From NCBI GenBank assembly GCA_029975915.1, contig JARKOC010000138.1:62001-126000 (forward strand): 64,000 nucleotides of DNA, read 5' to 3'. Within the stretch, counting starts at the first letter, position 1; each line of letters opens with the position of its first letter. Positions 56,189 to 64,000 of the stretch are shown piece by piece. Below the pieces are notes generated by a model. That model worked only from the letters and a program-made list of their open reading frames with translations, was not told the DNA's origin and did no database searches. Origin of the DNA: Bryobacteraceae bacterium (GTDB lineage: Bacteria; Acidobacteriota; Terriglobia; Bryobacterales; Bryobacteraceae). The position numbers and the translations under genes are program-made.

Positions 56189-57523
56189 CTACTCGTCGTG
56201 CTCCTCGGTGACAAAGGTCATTTCGAAGCTGCGGTCGAGCAGTTCGGCGGTGAGCCGGAACTCGAGACGCTCGAACCGGATGAGGTCGATGGCGTGCGTG
56301 AGGACGTCGCGCGGGTGGCAACGGCGGAAATGCTTGCCTTCGCGGTGGTAGTGCTTGTCGATGAAGGAATCAAGCACAGCCGGATCGACTTCCAAACCTT
56401 CGGATTGGGCAAAGCGCCTGAAGATGTGGATGAACTCGGCCTCGTCCGGGTTGCGAACCAGCATTTTGTACTGAATCCGGCGCAGAAAAGCTTCATCGCC
56501 GAGTTGCTCGGGCTTGAGGTTGGACGAAAACAGTAGGAATGTCTCGAACGGGACGCGCGCCTTACCGCCGGTCTGGAAGTTCAGGAAGTCCACGCCGCGC
56601 TCCATGGGAACGATCCAGCGGTTAAGGATCTCGGCCGGGGTGACGCGCTGGCGGCCGAAGTCGTCGATGAGGTAGATGCCGTTGTTGGCCTTGAGTTGAA
56701 GTGGGGCATCGTAGGTCATCGAGCCGGGGTTGAAACTCAGATCAAGCATGTCGAGCGTCAACTCGCCGCCGGAAACGATGAACGGGCGACGAATACTGAG
56801 CCAGCGGCCGTCGAATTCGCGGTCGTGAGAGAAGGCCGAAATCTCGGTTTCATCCGAATCCAGGCGGTGATGGTAAACGGGGTCGTAGAGCTGGATGATG
56901 TGCCCCTGGCACTCGACGGCGGACGGAATGTAGACGGGATCGGAGTCGATGTTGAACAGCGCCTCGGCGAGATAGGTCTTGCCATTGCCGGGCTGCCCGT
57001 AGATGAGCAGGGATTTGCCGGAGTTGACGGCAGGCCCGACCTGCCACAACAGCCGGTCCTGCACAACCATGTGGCCGAAGGCCTTGCGCAACATGTCAAT
57101 GGTGAGCCAGTTGCCGCGCCGGCGTTGCAGGCCCACGCCGGAAGTGTACTGGTCGAGGGGGACCGGAATCCGTCCAAAGTAGGCGTTGCCCTCGGCATAC
57201 TGCTTGGCGAGGGCGCGGCCCTCGTCGGTGAGCGTAAATGTGGCGCTGATGTCGCCCAGGCCGAGCGACGCTCGGACGACGAGCTGATGCTGGCGCTTGA
57301 GGTGACTGATGATTGGCTCGATGACCGAGTAGTTTACGCCCAGAGCGTTGGCCAAAAGCCGGCCGGTCAGATCGCCTCGAAAGTAGAGCGTTTTGAGGAC
57401 AATCTGTTCGAGCATCGAACGTGGGATGCCGAGGTCGTTGACTGATTCAGGAACAGCAGGAACGAAGGCAGAATCCTGGACGGTCGGGGCGAACTGCGCG
57501 GCTGGCAAGTTGGACGCGGCCAT
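56189..57523 (-). CDS. AAA ATPase with N-terminal winged helix
   Basis: Protein of 444 residues from the ATG at 57523. Residues about 30-108 form a winged-helix-like domain (LANALGVNYSVIEPIISHLKRQ, FTLTDEGRALA). The ATPase core has Walker A GQPGNGKT at 176-183, Walker B IYLIDDFG at 283-290, sensor 1 around N335 and arginines R348/R349. The C-terminal helical part includes HFRRCHPRDVLTHAIDLIRFE. The wHTH-AAA design is found in stand-alone acidobacterial ATPases with no assigned role; a MoxR- or pilus-related function is possible. Upstream, 57524-57711 has no gene. Confidence 0.8.
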   Translation of the reverse strand: MAASNLPAAQFAPTVQDSAFVPAVPESVNDLGIPRSMLEQIVLKTLYFRGDLTGRLLANALGVNYSVIEPIISHLKRQHQLVVRASLGLGDISATFTLTDEGRALAKQYAEGNAYFGRIPVPLDQYTSGVGLQRRRGNWLTIDMLRKAFGHMVVQDRLLWQVGPAVNSGKSLLIYGQPGNGKTYLAEALFNIDSDPVYIPSAVECQGHIIQLYDPVYHHRLDSDETEISAFSHDREFDGRWLSIRRPFIVSGGELTLDMLDLSFNPGSMTYDAPLQLKANNGIYLIDDFGRQRVTPAEILNRWIVPMERGVDFLNFQTGGKARVPFETFLLFSSNLKPEQLGDEAFLRRIQYKMLVRNPDEAEFIHIFRRFAQSEGLEVDPAVLDSFIDKHYHREGKHFRRCHPRDVLTHAIDLIRFERLEFRLTAELLDRSFEMTFVTEEHDE

Positions 57524-57711
57524 GGACAGTCTGTACTCACTATGAGTTTCCCGCCTGAATGTGTGCGGGCCAATCGGGCAAAAGCCGCACCTCAGTGAAA
57601 TAGGCACTTAGGTACCAATCGAATTACCGATGCAGCGGTCGGAGCAAGACCTTAGCCGAGCCGGCGGTGGTGGTGGGAGGCAAGACTCGGCTCTCCGCAA
57701 CAGCGAAGGGT

Positions 57712-58416
57712 TCAAGGAGCGGCGATGGACGGTTTCGGGATGACCTCATCGGCGACGAACCAGATGTGAGGTTCGAGTTCCGCATACCCGTGGCGGACAA
57801 GCGGCTCATCCGCCATGAGCGCCTTAGCGTCGTCGAGGCTCATGGCAGACATCATCAAGACGCCGATGATTGTCTGCGAACCGGCAAACGGGCCGGCGAT
57901 ACGGACTTTGCCTTGAGCGTTCAGCTTAGTGTAGTGCTCGAAGTGGGCCTGGAGAACGGAATCCGGGATGCCTCCTGCCGCCTTGGGTGTCTTCCTCAAG
58001 ATCATGAGCGGCAGCTTGATCATCGTGTATTTGGGATCCGGGTCTGAATTGAGTGGAGAACCGGGGGGCAGGCCGAGCCCGGCGGACGCGTTCCAGAGAT
58101 GCATGTCCACGGTGAGGCGGTTGTTCACTACGGCAGGGTCCTCAGCGCTCCAGGCTACAGCCTGTTCGACGGACTGGCATCGAAAAACGACGATGCCCCG
58201 TGGACCGCCTTGAGTCGCCATTGGTCCGGCGGCGAGCAGGCGGCCCAGCTTGCCCATCGCGGTCAAGTGAGCCATGTGGCCAGCCTGGATCTGTTCCAGT
58301 TGTTCCTGCGGCAGATCGGCCCGGTTGGGAAAAGCGTTTAGGAATCCGAAGCAATACTGTTCGGCGTTCAGCGTGGAGAGTGCGAGGAGCAGACAGACCG
58401 GTAAAGCCCAGTTCAT
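57712..58416 (-). CDS. Exported protein with two YCII-like domains
   Basis: Protein of 234 residues with a signal peptide (MNWALPVCLLLALSTLNA). Two YCII/dimeric ferredoxin-like domains follow: RADLPQEQLEQIQAGHMAHLTAMGKLGRLLAAGPMA and PDSVLQAHFEHYTKLNAQGKVRIAGPFAGSQ. Each has the conserved HxxxL...G.L..AGP layout with a histidine. YCII proteins are small putative dehydrochlorinase-like or stress proteins. A tandem exported version is unusual. Confidence 0.82.
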   Translation of the reverse strand: MNWALPVCLLLALSTLNAEQYCFGFLNAFPNRADLPQEQLEQIQAGHMAHLTAMGKLGRLLAAGPMATQGGPRGIVVFRCQSVEQAVAWSAEDPAVVNNRLTVDMHLWNASAGLGLPPGSPLNSDPDPKYTMIKLPLMILRKTPKAAGGIPDSVLQAHFEHYTKLNAQGKVRIAGPFAGSQTIIGVLMMSAMSLDDAKALMADEPLVRHGYAELEPHIWFVADEVIPKPSIAAP

Positions 58417-58499
58417 CGTCTGAGTATAGCGGTAACACGCAGTCCGGCAATTCTTGATCAGGATTCAAGGTGAGATTGTGCGAATTGGCGGCCCTGTGG

Positions 58500-58529
58500 T
58501 TGCCGGCTGCTGAGGCGGTTCGCTATACT
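58500..58529 (+). promoter_or_regulatory. Promoter of the tRNA-Lys gene
   Basis: TTGCCG (58500-58505) and TATACT (58524-58529) are 18 bases apart, a good sigma-70-type pair. The predicted start, near 58536, is about 16 bases before the mature tRNA. Confidence 0.65.
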
Positions 58530-58551
58530 AATGAACGCCGCATCACGCGAT

Positions 58552-58627
<76 letters not shown>

Positions 58628-58676
58628 GCTTCGTCTGCGATCTGGGCGCCGCTGGTTGTGACGCCGTAATCGCTTC

Positions 58677-59285
58677 CTATTTCCTCGCCGTGATAAGCAA
58701 GGGAGTTCCAGTAGAGATCAGCCGGGCGAAGAGGCCCTGGTGTGCGGGCACTTTGCGGAAAGTGACTTCAGCGAATAGATGATCCAGAGCCGCCGTCTCA
58801 TCCCGCCCGAGAGCCACGGTTTGCGCAACCACCAGCCGCGCATCCGGTTTCATGATGCGGGCGATCTCGCCGAGACTGCCCGAAGCGGCTAGTTCCGCTA
58901 GCGGCGTGCGGGCGAAGACGAGGTCAAAGGCGCTGTCGGCGAACATATCCAGATTCGCAGGATCGGCCATGTGGATGCCTTTGACACGGCGGGCGACGCC
59001 GCTGGCCTCCGCCCGTTTGAGGCCAAGTTCGATGTTCGCCGGCGAAGGGTCCAGCAGGTGGACTTCGGCGTTTTCAGTGGCCAGCCAGATGCCGAATTCG
59101 GCTGCGCCTGAGCCGTAGTCGAGCACGTGCTTGCCGGCGAGGGGCTCGGCGGCCAATTCGGCGATGGCGGCGTGGAAGAGCGCGCTCAAATGTCCTTCCA
59201 TCCCGTCGAATTGGGATTCAAGGATGGCCCGCGTGATGGGGGCTTCGCCCTGGTTCGCCACCGTTCGCTTGCCGTTCAATGTCAT
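58677..59285 (-). CDS. SAM-dependent methyltransferase
   Basis: Protein of 202 residues from the ATG at 59285, which overlaps the stop of the upstream amidohydrolase gene (ATGA). SAM-binding motif VLDYGSGAAEFGIWLA, acidic loop VHLLDPSPANIELG, then FDLVFARTPLAELAASGSLGEIARIMKPDARLVVAQ. Class I fold for small-molecule substrates, UbiE-like. Translation is probably coupled to the amidohydrolase. Confidence 0.86.
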   Translation of the reverse strand: MTLNGKRTVANQGEAPITRAILESQFDGMEGHLSALFHAAIAELAAEPLAGKHVLDYGSGAAEFGIWLATENAEVHLLDPSPANIELGLKRAEASGVARRVKGIHMADPANLDMFADSAFDLVFARTPLAELAASGSLGEIARIMKPDARLVVAQTVALGRDETAALDHLFAEVTFRKVPAHQGLFARLISTGTPLLITARK

Positions 59286-60865
59286 TTTTGATGAGCCGGG
59301 CCGTACAGGACTCGCCCCGGCCGATTTCCAGTCATACTTCCATCGGCAAGAACGGCAATTCCGTTTACCCAAACATGGGTGACGCCAACGGCGTATTGAT
59401 GGGGATCAAGGAAAGTGGCTTTGTCGGCGACGGTGGCCGGATCGAACAGGACAAGGTCGGCGATCATGCCTTCCCGGATCAATCCGCGGTCGCGCAGCCC
59501 CATGCGGTTGGCGGGCAGCGAGGTCATCTTGCGGACGGCATCTTCGAGCGTAAGGACTCCGCGCTCGCGGACATAGACGCCGAGGACACGGGCGAAGGTC
59601 CCATAGTTGCGCGGATGCGGAACGGTGTTGCCCTTGGCCAGGATGCCGCCGTCGCTGGCGATCATCGTGTTCGTATAGCGCATGATGCGCTCCACATCGT
59701 CCTCACTGATGGCGTGGTAGATGGCTGAACAGCCGCCTTTCAGTTGGATCTCGATGGCGATGTCGGCAGCGTTTTCGGGCGTGGGTTCCTGGTTGCGGGC
59801 GCGGGCGAGATCGGCAAGAGACTTGCCGCTGAGCGAGGAGTCAACACTGCAGGAAGCCAGGACAACGTTTTTCGGGTCGCCGGCGCCGCGGTCGTTCAGG
59901 ATGCGGTTGACGATTTCGGCCTTGATTTTGGCGCGGGATTCAGGCGAGGCGAGACGCTCGGCCAGGGCCTTCGCGCCGCCAGCAAGCGACCATTGCGGAA
60001 ATAGGGCGCCGGTGCCGGTGGAGGAGGCGGTGTAGGGATACTGGTCGATGGTTACATCGACGCCGCGGGCGCGGGCCTCCTCTACCAAACGAAGCGTCTC
60101 GGCAGACCTTCCCCAGTTGGATTTGCCAATGATCTTGTGATGGGTGAGTTGCGTCGGGAGGCCGCCCTCCTCGCCGATCCGGATCGTCTCGCGGACGCTG
60201 TCGAGGATCTGCGCAGCCTCGTCCCGCATATGCGAAACGTGGATCCCGCCAAGCGAACCGGCGACCTTGGCGATTTCGACAACGTCTTCCGTGGCCGCAT
60301 AGTTGCCGGGGACATAGAACAGCCCGGTGGAAAGGCCAAATGCGCCGTCCAGCATGGCCTGGCGCACCAGGTCCTTCATCTTGCCGATTTCGGCAGGCGT
60401 GGCATGCCGGTTCTCGGAGCCCATGACGCGGGAACGGATGGTCCCGTGCCCGGCGAGCGTGGCGAAGTTGATGGCGATGGGCGTGGCGGTGAGTTTGTCA
60501 AGAAAGGGTTTCAGCGGGATGGAGGAGGAGCCGTCCTGTCCTTCGAGAAGGGTGGTGACGCCCTGGCGGATGTAGTTTTCAGCGGAAGGAACGGAGAAGA
60601 TGCCACCGCGGCCGTGGGAATGGATGTCTATAAATCCGGGGGAGAGGATTAGACCGCGGGCGTCAACGGTTTGTTTGGCCTTGGCGCCGGCCAACTGTCC
60701 GATCGCGGCGATCTTTCCGCCGGCTATAGCGACATCGCCCATCATCCAGGGGTTGCCCGCGCCGTCGAGGATGCGGGCGTTGCGGATAATCAAGTCGTAG
60801 TTCGCGCCGGGAGCCAGAGCGGACAGGAGAAGAAGCAGAGCGGCCAACCTCGTCATCTTGACCAT
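59282..60865 (-). CDS. Exported N-acyl-D-amino-acid deacylase-like amidohydrolase
   Basis: Protein of 527 residues with a signal peptide (MVKMTRLAALLLLLSALAPGA). The amidohydrolase start YDLIIRNARILDGAGNP and metal motif FIDIHSHG (H82, H84) are followed by THHKIIGKSNWGRS, VTIDQYPYTASSTG and MIASDGGILAKGNTVPHPRNYGTFARVLG, all typical of D-aminoacylases. It would release D-amino acids from N-acyl derivatives, perhaps from cell-wall or siderophore products. First gene of a pair with the methyltransferase, divergent from the LarA-like gene. Confidence 0.92.
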   Translation of the reverse strand: MVKMTRLAALLLLLSALAPGANYDLIIRNARILDGAGNPWMMGDVAIAGGKIAAIGQLAGAKAKQTVDARGLILSPGFIDIHSHGRGGIFSVPSAENYIRQGVTTLLEGQDGSSSIPLKPFLDKLTATPIAINFATLAGHGTIRSRVMGSENRHATPAEIGKMKDLVRQAMLDGAFGLSTGLFYVPGNYAATEDVVEIAKVAGSLGGIHVSHMRDEAAQILDSVRETIRIGEEGGLPTQLTHHKIIGKSNWGRSAETLRLVEEARARGVDVTIDQYPYTASSTGTGALFPQWSLAGGAKALAERLASPESRAKIKAEIVNRILNDRGAGDPKNVVLASCSVDSSLSGKSLADLARARNQEPTPENAADIAIEIQLKGGCSAIYHAISEDDVERIMRYTNTMIASDGGILAKGNTVPHPRNYGTFARVLGVYVRERGVLTLEDAVRKMTSLPANRMGLRDRGLIREGMIADLVLFDPATVADKATFLDPHQYAVGVTHVWVNGIAVLADGSMTGNRPGRVLYGPAHQK

Positions 60866-60922
60866 TGTAGCGGCCGGTTAGCCGGTTCACGGTCGTGATC
60901 TGGAAGCGGCTATCTTAGTGTC

Positions 60923-62206
60923 ATGCAGGTCGAATTCGCGTTTGGCAAGAACGGACTGCGGGCGGAACTGCCGCCGGGCCCGGAGTGGCTTGAATTGCGG
61001 GTCAGATGGGCCGAGAGCCTGACCGATCCTTTGGATGCGATCGAGCGCGCGCTGGACGATCCCATCGGTTGCGCCCCGCTGGCCGGGATGGCAACAGGCA
61101 AGCGGTCCGCGGCGATCTCGGTCTGCGACATCACCCGTCCAGCACCCAACCGGCTGACGTTGCCGCCGGTGCTGAAGCGGCTGGAACAGGCGGGCGTTCC
61201 GAAGCAGGACACGCGCATCCTGATCGCCACGGGCCTGCACCGGGCGGCGACCGAAGCCGAGATCAAGGAAATACTAGGCGAGGAGATCGCCGCGGCGTAT
61301 CCGGTCGTCAACCACAATGCGCGCAACCGCGACGATCACCAGTGGTTGGGCCACACCAAGTCAGGGACCCCGGTGTATGTGGACAAGCGCTATGTATCAG
61401 CGGACATCCATATCACGCTCGGATTCATCGAGCAGCACCTGATGGCTGGATTCAGCGGCGCGCGGAAGCTGATCGCCCCCGGGGTGGCCTTCGAGGAGAC
61501 AATCCGGACACTGCACAGCCCCCGATTCATGCGGGACCCTAGGGCGGTCGAGGGCAGCATCGAAGAGAATCCGCTCCACAATGAGCTCCTCGAGATCTCG
61601 CAGATGGCGGGCCACGACTTCGCCATGGATGTCGTGATGTCTGAAGGGCGCCGGATCGCGGGGGTCTTCGCTGGCCGGCCGGCCGAGGCCCACCGGGCCG
61701 GCATCGATTTTGTCCGGAGGCAGACAACGCAGTGGATTGATGGTCCGGTGGATGCGGCCGTGACGACGGCGGCAGGCTATCCGCTGGACTTGACCTTTTA
61801 TCAGGCCGTGAAAGGTGTGACGGCGGCTTCGCATCTGGTTCGTCCGGGCGGGATCATCCTGCTGCTGGCGGCTTGCGATGAAGGGCCAGGAGCGAGTGAA
61901 TTCGCCCGCCTATTGAAGGAGTCGCCCGACGCCGGTGAGTTTCTCAAAACAATTGCGAACAGTCCTGTCATTATCGACCAATGGCAGCTTGAGAAACTAG
62001 CCTTAGTCTGTCAGACCCACCGCGTCTGGTTTTACACCCCCGGACTACCTGCCGAGTACCACTCATCTCTCTGGGGAAAGATCTTTCGCAGCGCGGATGA
62101 GGCATTTGCGGAACTGGCCCGCGCGACAGGTTCGGGCAAGCGCATCGCAGTGATTCCGGAGGGGCCGTATGTTTTTGCCAGGCCCAAGGACACCGCAAAA
62201 CAATAG
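60923..62206 (+). CDS. LarA-family (nickel-pincer) racemase/epimerase
   Basis: Protein of 427 residues matching lactate racemase LarA. Residues aligned with the studied enzyme: H106 in ATGLHR, H172 in EQHLMAGFSG, cofactor-bound K182 in SGARKLIAPG and H198, each two positions below the LarA numbers, so the complete cofactor site is conserved. LarA racemases use a nicotinic-acid-derived nickel pincer made by LarB, LarC and LarE, none of which is in the window. Substrate may be lactate or another 2-hydroxy acid. Probably co-transcribed with the two small genes after it. Confidence 0.92.
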   Translation: MQVEFAFGKNGLRAELPPGPEWLELRVRWAESLTDPLDAIERALDDPIGCAPLAGMATGKRSAAISVCDITRPAPNRLTLPPVLKRLEQAGVPKQDTRILIATGLHRAATEAEIKEILGEEIAAAYPVVNHNARNRDDHQWLGHTKSGTPVYVDKRYVSADIHITLGFIEQHLMAGFSGARKLIAPGVAFEETIRTLHSPRFMRDPRAVEGSIEENPLHNELLEISQMAGHDFAMDVVMSEGRRIAGVFAGRPAEAHRAGIDFVRRQTTQWIDGPVDAAVTTAAGYPLDLTFYQAVKGVTAASHLVRPGGIILLLAACDEGPGASEFARLLKESPDAGEFLKTIANSPVIIDQWQLEKLALVCQTHRVWFYTPGLPAEYHSSLWGKIFRSADEAFAELARATGSGKRIAVIPEGPYVFARPKDTAKQ

Positions 62207-62230
62207 AACGCGGACGCTGAGGAGAAACAG

Positions 62231-62548
62231 ATGAAAGAATTACCAGAACCAGCCATCCTGTTCGCAGAGAAGTATCCCAAGGTCTGGGAGGCATTCTGCG
62301 GGCTAGGGACCGCCTGCCACGAACAGGGAGGCCCCCTGGACGAGAAGACGCGCCGCCTCGTCAAACTCGGGTTGGCGATTGGCGCACAGCAGGAGGGAGC
62401 TGTCCACTCGGCTGCGCGCCGGGCGGCAGAGGCTGGTTGCAGCAGCGAAGAGATGGTTCATGTGGCGATTCTCGCCATCACGACCCTTGGCTGGCCACAG
62501 GCCTACGCCGCGATGACCTGGATCAACGACAAGGCGAAGGAGAAATGA
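62231..62548 (+). CDS. Carboxymuconolactone decarboxylase (AhpD-like) family protein
   Basis: Protein of 105 residues and one CMD domain: LDEKTRRLVKLGLAIGAQQEGAVHSAARRAAEAGCSSEEMVHVAILAI in pieces. The catalytic segment has Glu and His (EGAVH) but not the CxxC of AhpD peroxidase partners, so thiol-dependent peroxidase activity is unlikely. A GGAG site precedes the ATG. The next gene overlaps by ATGA. Confidence 0.88.
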   Translation: MKELPEPAILFAEKYPKVWEAFCGLGTACHEQGGPLDEKTRRLVKLGLAIGAQQEGAVHSAARRAAEAGCSSEEMVHVAILAITTLGWPQAYAAMTWINDKAKEK

Positions 62549-62904
62549 AACGCAAGCTCGTGGTGCTGCTGACCGAAGCGGCGAATTCGGACCGTTCGAC
62601 GATCGCCTTCACCATTGCGAATGCCTCATTGTCAGCAGACATGGAGGTGATGGTCTTCCTGGCGTCGGATGGCGTTGATCTCGTACGGGAGCATGCCGCC
62701 GACAGAGCAGCGGTGAAGCCATTCATGGCACTGGATGAGTTGATCGCGAAATTCACCTCGGATGGAGGTGTGATCGCGGCCTGCGGGTCGTGCTGCCAGT
62801 TCAGGGGATTGGTGAACGGCGAAACTCGCAAAGACTTGCAAATCGCTGGCGTGTCAGCTTTGGTCGATTGGCTTGCCGCGGGGGCGGCGACGATTAGTCT
62901 CTAA
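62545..62904 (+). CDS. DsrE-family sulphur-relay-like protein
   Basis: Protein of 119 residues with a DsrE/TusD fold: KLVVLLTEAANSDRSTIAFTIANASLSADMEVMVFLASDGV, then GGVIAACGSCCQFRGL with a conserved cysteine. Such proteins move sulphur or bind small ligands. Stop and start overlap with the CMD gene. Convergent with the next gene with a 12-base gap and no obvious terminator. Confidence 0.85.
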   Translation: MKRKLVVLLTEAANSDRSTIAFTIANASLSADMEVMVFLASDGVDLVREHAADRAAVKPFMALDELIAKFTSDGGVIAACGSCCQFRGLVNGETRKDLQIAGVSALVDWLAAGAATISL

Positions 62905-62916
62905 CGCGTTCGCCTA

Positions 62917-63747
62917 TTAGGGCCACAACGGGCCGCGCCCCACGCGCGGCGCGCGCATTGGCGCTGGTGAGTTGCTTTGGCCCTGAGAGCGGCCGCGCGT
63001 CACGGCAGGGGCGCGGAAGTTCGAGCCTGCGCCGGCGAGGTCCTCGTCGGTCAGAATGATGTCGCGGTTGAGCACCATATCGAGGGTGCTGCCTCGCTCG
63101 AGGACGGCATCGGGACCGCGGCTCAGCAGGATTCCGGCCAGTCCGGCAGCGGCTCCGGCGCCGGCGCCGAGGCCTGCGTCCCTGCCCCGGTCGCCGATCC
63201 ATCCGCCCATCATTGCCCCGGTGGCGGCAGTGCTCCCCACCACCGCGGCATCACGCCCCTTGGATCCGTCGCTGGTAATCTTGCCTTCGTCGCGGTTCAA
63301 CTCGCCCGGATTGCCGCCGTCGAGGCTGCCGGGTTTGCCGATGAGGTCAATGGTGCGTCCGTTTGGCAGCATGAGCGAATCGAAGCGGAGATAGAGCTGC
63401 CCCTTGCCCTTGACCTTGCCGCTGCGCACGGCTTGGGTGATGGTGCCGTTGACGTAGCTGCCCGCCGGGATGAGAATGCGACCGTCCTTGGCAACGGGGA
63501 TGAGGGTCTGGAGATAGACCTGGTCGCCGGCGGCGGCGTTCTTGCTGCTGATGGTGGTCAGGACGGTGAGCGGGATGCGGGCGCCGGACTTCAGCACGTA
63601 CTGGCCGTCATCTTTCGCTTCGGCATCCGGCCAGCCGGATCGCTGTTGATCATCCGCCGGACGCATCGGCTGGCGTACTGGACTTTCTTGTGCCGATGCG
63701 GCGGCCAGGAAAACGGCCGCGAGGACTGGCAAGACCGGCAGTCTCAT
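62917..63747 (-). CDS. Exported protein resembling the VirB10/TrbI beta-barrel
   Basis: Protein of 276 residues from the ATG at 63747 with a signal peptide (MRLPVLPVLAAVFLAAASAQ). A central beta-rich region (ARIPLTVLTTISSKNAAAGDQVYLQTL, DGRILIPAGSYVNGTITQ, GQLYLRFDSLMLPNGRTIDL) is similar to the C-terminal barrel of VirB10/TrbI proteins. A glycine-rich helical hairpin (GAMMGGWIGDRGRDAGLGAGAGAAAGLAGILL) follows. No type IV secretion genes are near, so a stand-alone envelope protein is more likely. Confidence 0.7.
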   Translation of the reverse strand: MRLPVLPVLAAVFLAAASAQESPVRQPMRPADDQQRSGWPDAEAKDDGQYVLKSGARIPLTVLTTISSKNAAAGDQVYLQTLIPVAKDGRILIPAGSYVNGTITQAVRSGKVKGKGQLYLRFDSLMLPNGRTIDLIGKPGSLDGGNPGELNRDEGKITSDGSKGRDAAVVGSTAATGAMMGGWIGDRGRDAGLGAGAGAAAGLAGILLSRGPDAVLERGSTLDMVLNRDIILTDEDLAGAGSNFRAPAVTRGRSQGQSNSPAPMRAPRVGRGPLWP

Positions 63748-63875
63748 CTGTTTATCTCTCCCTACCCATCTATAACGTGATCGGCCGGATTGGGGTTGCA
63801 CCGGCACAAAGCCAACTGCTGCCGGCCGGACATCGAGACTGCTACGATGAGCCCTGTATCCGGAGGATTGGCGCT

Positions 63876-64000
63876 ATCCACACACTGTCTCGCAGGTCGC
63901 TGCTACTGGGTGCTGCCGCCCTAATAAGGGAGGTGGAGATTCTACGCTGCGAGGATTACCGTCCCTACTTCGAGGAGTTCAACACCGCGCCCACGGCCAG
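63876..64000 (+). CDS. Start of an exported protein gene (partial, start codon unclear)
   Basis: An open frame runs to the window end and encodes HTLSRRSLLLGAAALIREVE, a Tat-like leader, then DYRPYFEEFNT. GGAGG at 63862-63866 is a good Shine-Dalgarno, but in the correct frame only ATT, ATC or CTG triplets follow at suitable distances. The TTG at 63868 is in another frame and meets a stop quickly. Either a rare start codon, a sequence error or a damaged gene is possible. Confidence 0.45.
   Translation, partial: MHTLSRRSLLLGAAALIREVEILRCEDYRPYFEEFNTAPTA

Noticed and set aside
62917..63747. VirB10/TrbI-like protein as part of a type IV secretion system
   Set aside because: No other VirB or Tra component is encoded in the window and the similarity is limited to the beta-barrel region.

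Overview
The window looks like chromosomal DNA from an acidobacterium of the Bryobacterales/Solibacter type (inference from gene content; no marker gene was compared). The DNA is GC-rich and densely coding, with many ATGA or TAATG start/stop overlaps. The gene set is typical of that group: Ser/Thr kinases fused to TolB/PD40-like propellers, secreted PQQ dehydrogenases, several Gfo/Idh/MocA oxidoreductases, DUF1080 and ThuA proteins, NIPSNAP, SecDF fused in one chain, lpxC, and Tat-type exported enzymes. No phage, insertion sequence, CRISPR array or rRNA was seen; one tRNA gene (Lys, CTT anticodon) is present.

Layout. 1-5541: a head-to-tail array of receptor-like Ser/Thr kinases (tail of one, two complete, one truncated), joined by ATGA overlaps. 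5652-10855 (minus): a Gfo/Idh/MocA - PQQ dehydrogenase - NIPSNAP - lipoprotein cluster. 10895-20074: DUF1080 protein, monooxygenase, NadD-like transferase, enolase-superfamily enzyme, membrane proteins, endonuclease III, a glycosyltransferase-like membrane protein and a BadF/GlcNAc-kinase-like ATPase. 20133-24135: a sialidase-like protein facing SecDF across a two-way terminator. 24278-32850: assorted secreted and membrane proteins, an SGNH hydrolase, and a phosphofructokinase with pyrophosphate-type residues. 32928-41750: secA, rnj, a FAD-linked oxidase and citrate synthase. 41847-45438: a sugar-catabolism operon (TIM-barrel isomerase, double ThuA, Gfo/Idh/MocA). 45490-49908 (minus): an envelope operon, lpxC - pgsA-like - PH-like - YdcF - MsbA-like ABC exporter. 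50124-56134: polA, a DEDD exonuclease gene, then a small island with VapBC-like and HicAB-like toxin-antitoxin pairs. 56189-64000: a winged-helix AAA ATPase, YCII protein, tRNA-Lys, methyltransferase, D-aminoacylase-like amidohydrolase, LarA-like racemase, AhpD-like and DsrE-like proteins, and the start of an unfinished gene.

The most unusual signals are in the DNA rather than in gene content. A 9-mer, TTCGTTTGG, occurs at least 11 times on both strands and in different reading frames, including as an inverted pair around a terminator in the lpxC/polA gap, a layout that recalls DNA-uptake sequences. Ahead of rnj there is a promoter-like site, three hairpins and a strong terminator within about 140 bp. 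A perfect 13-bp hairpin encloses the start codon of the FAD oxidase. The VapBC pair is flanked by two copies of the same gene tail and has a promoter that would give a leaderless mRNA overlapping a palindromic operator.
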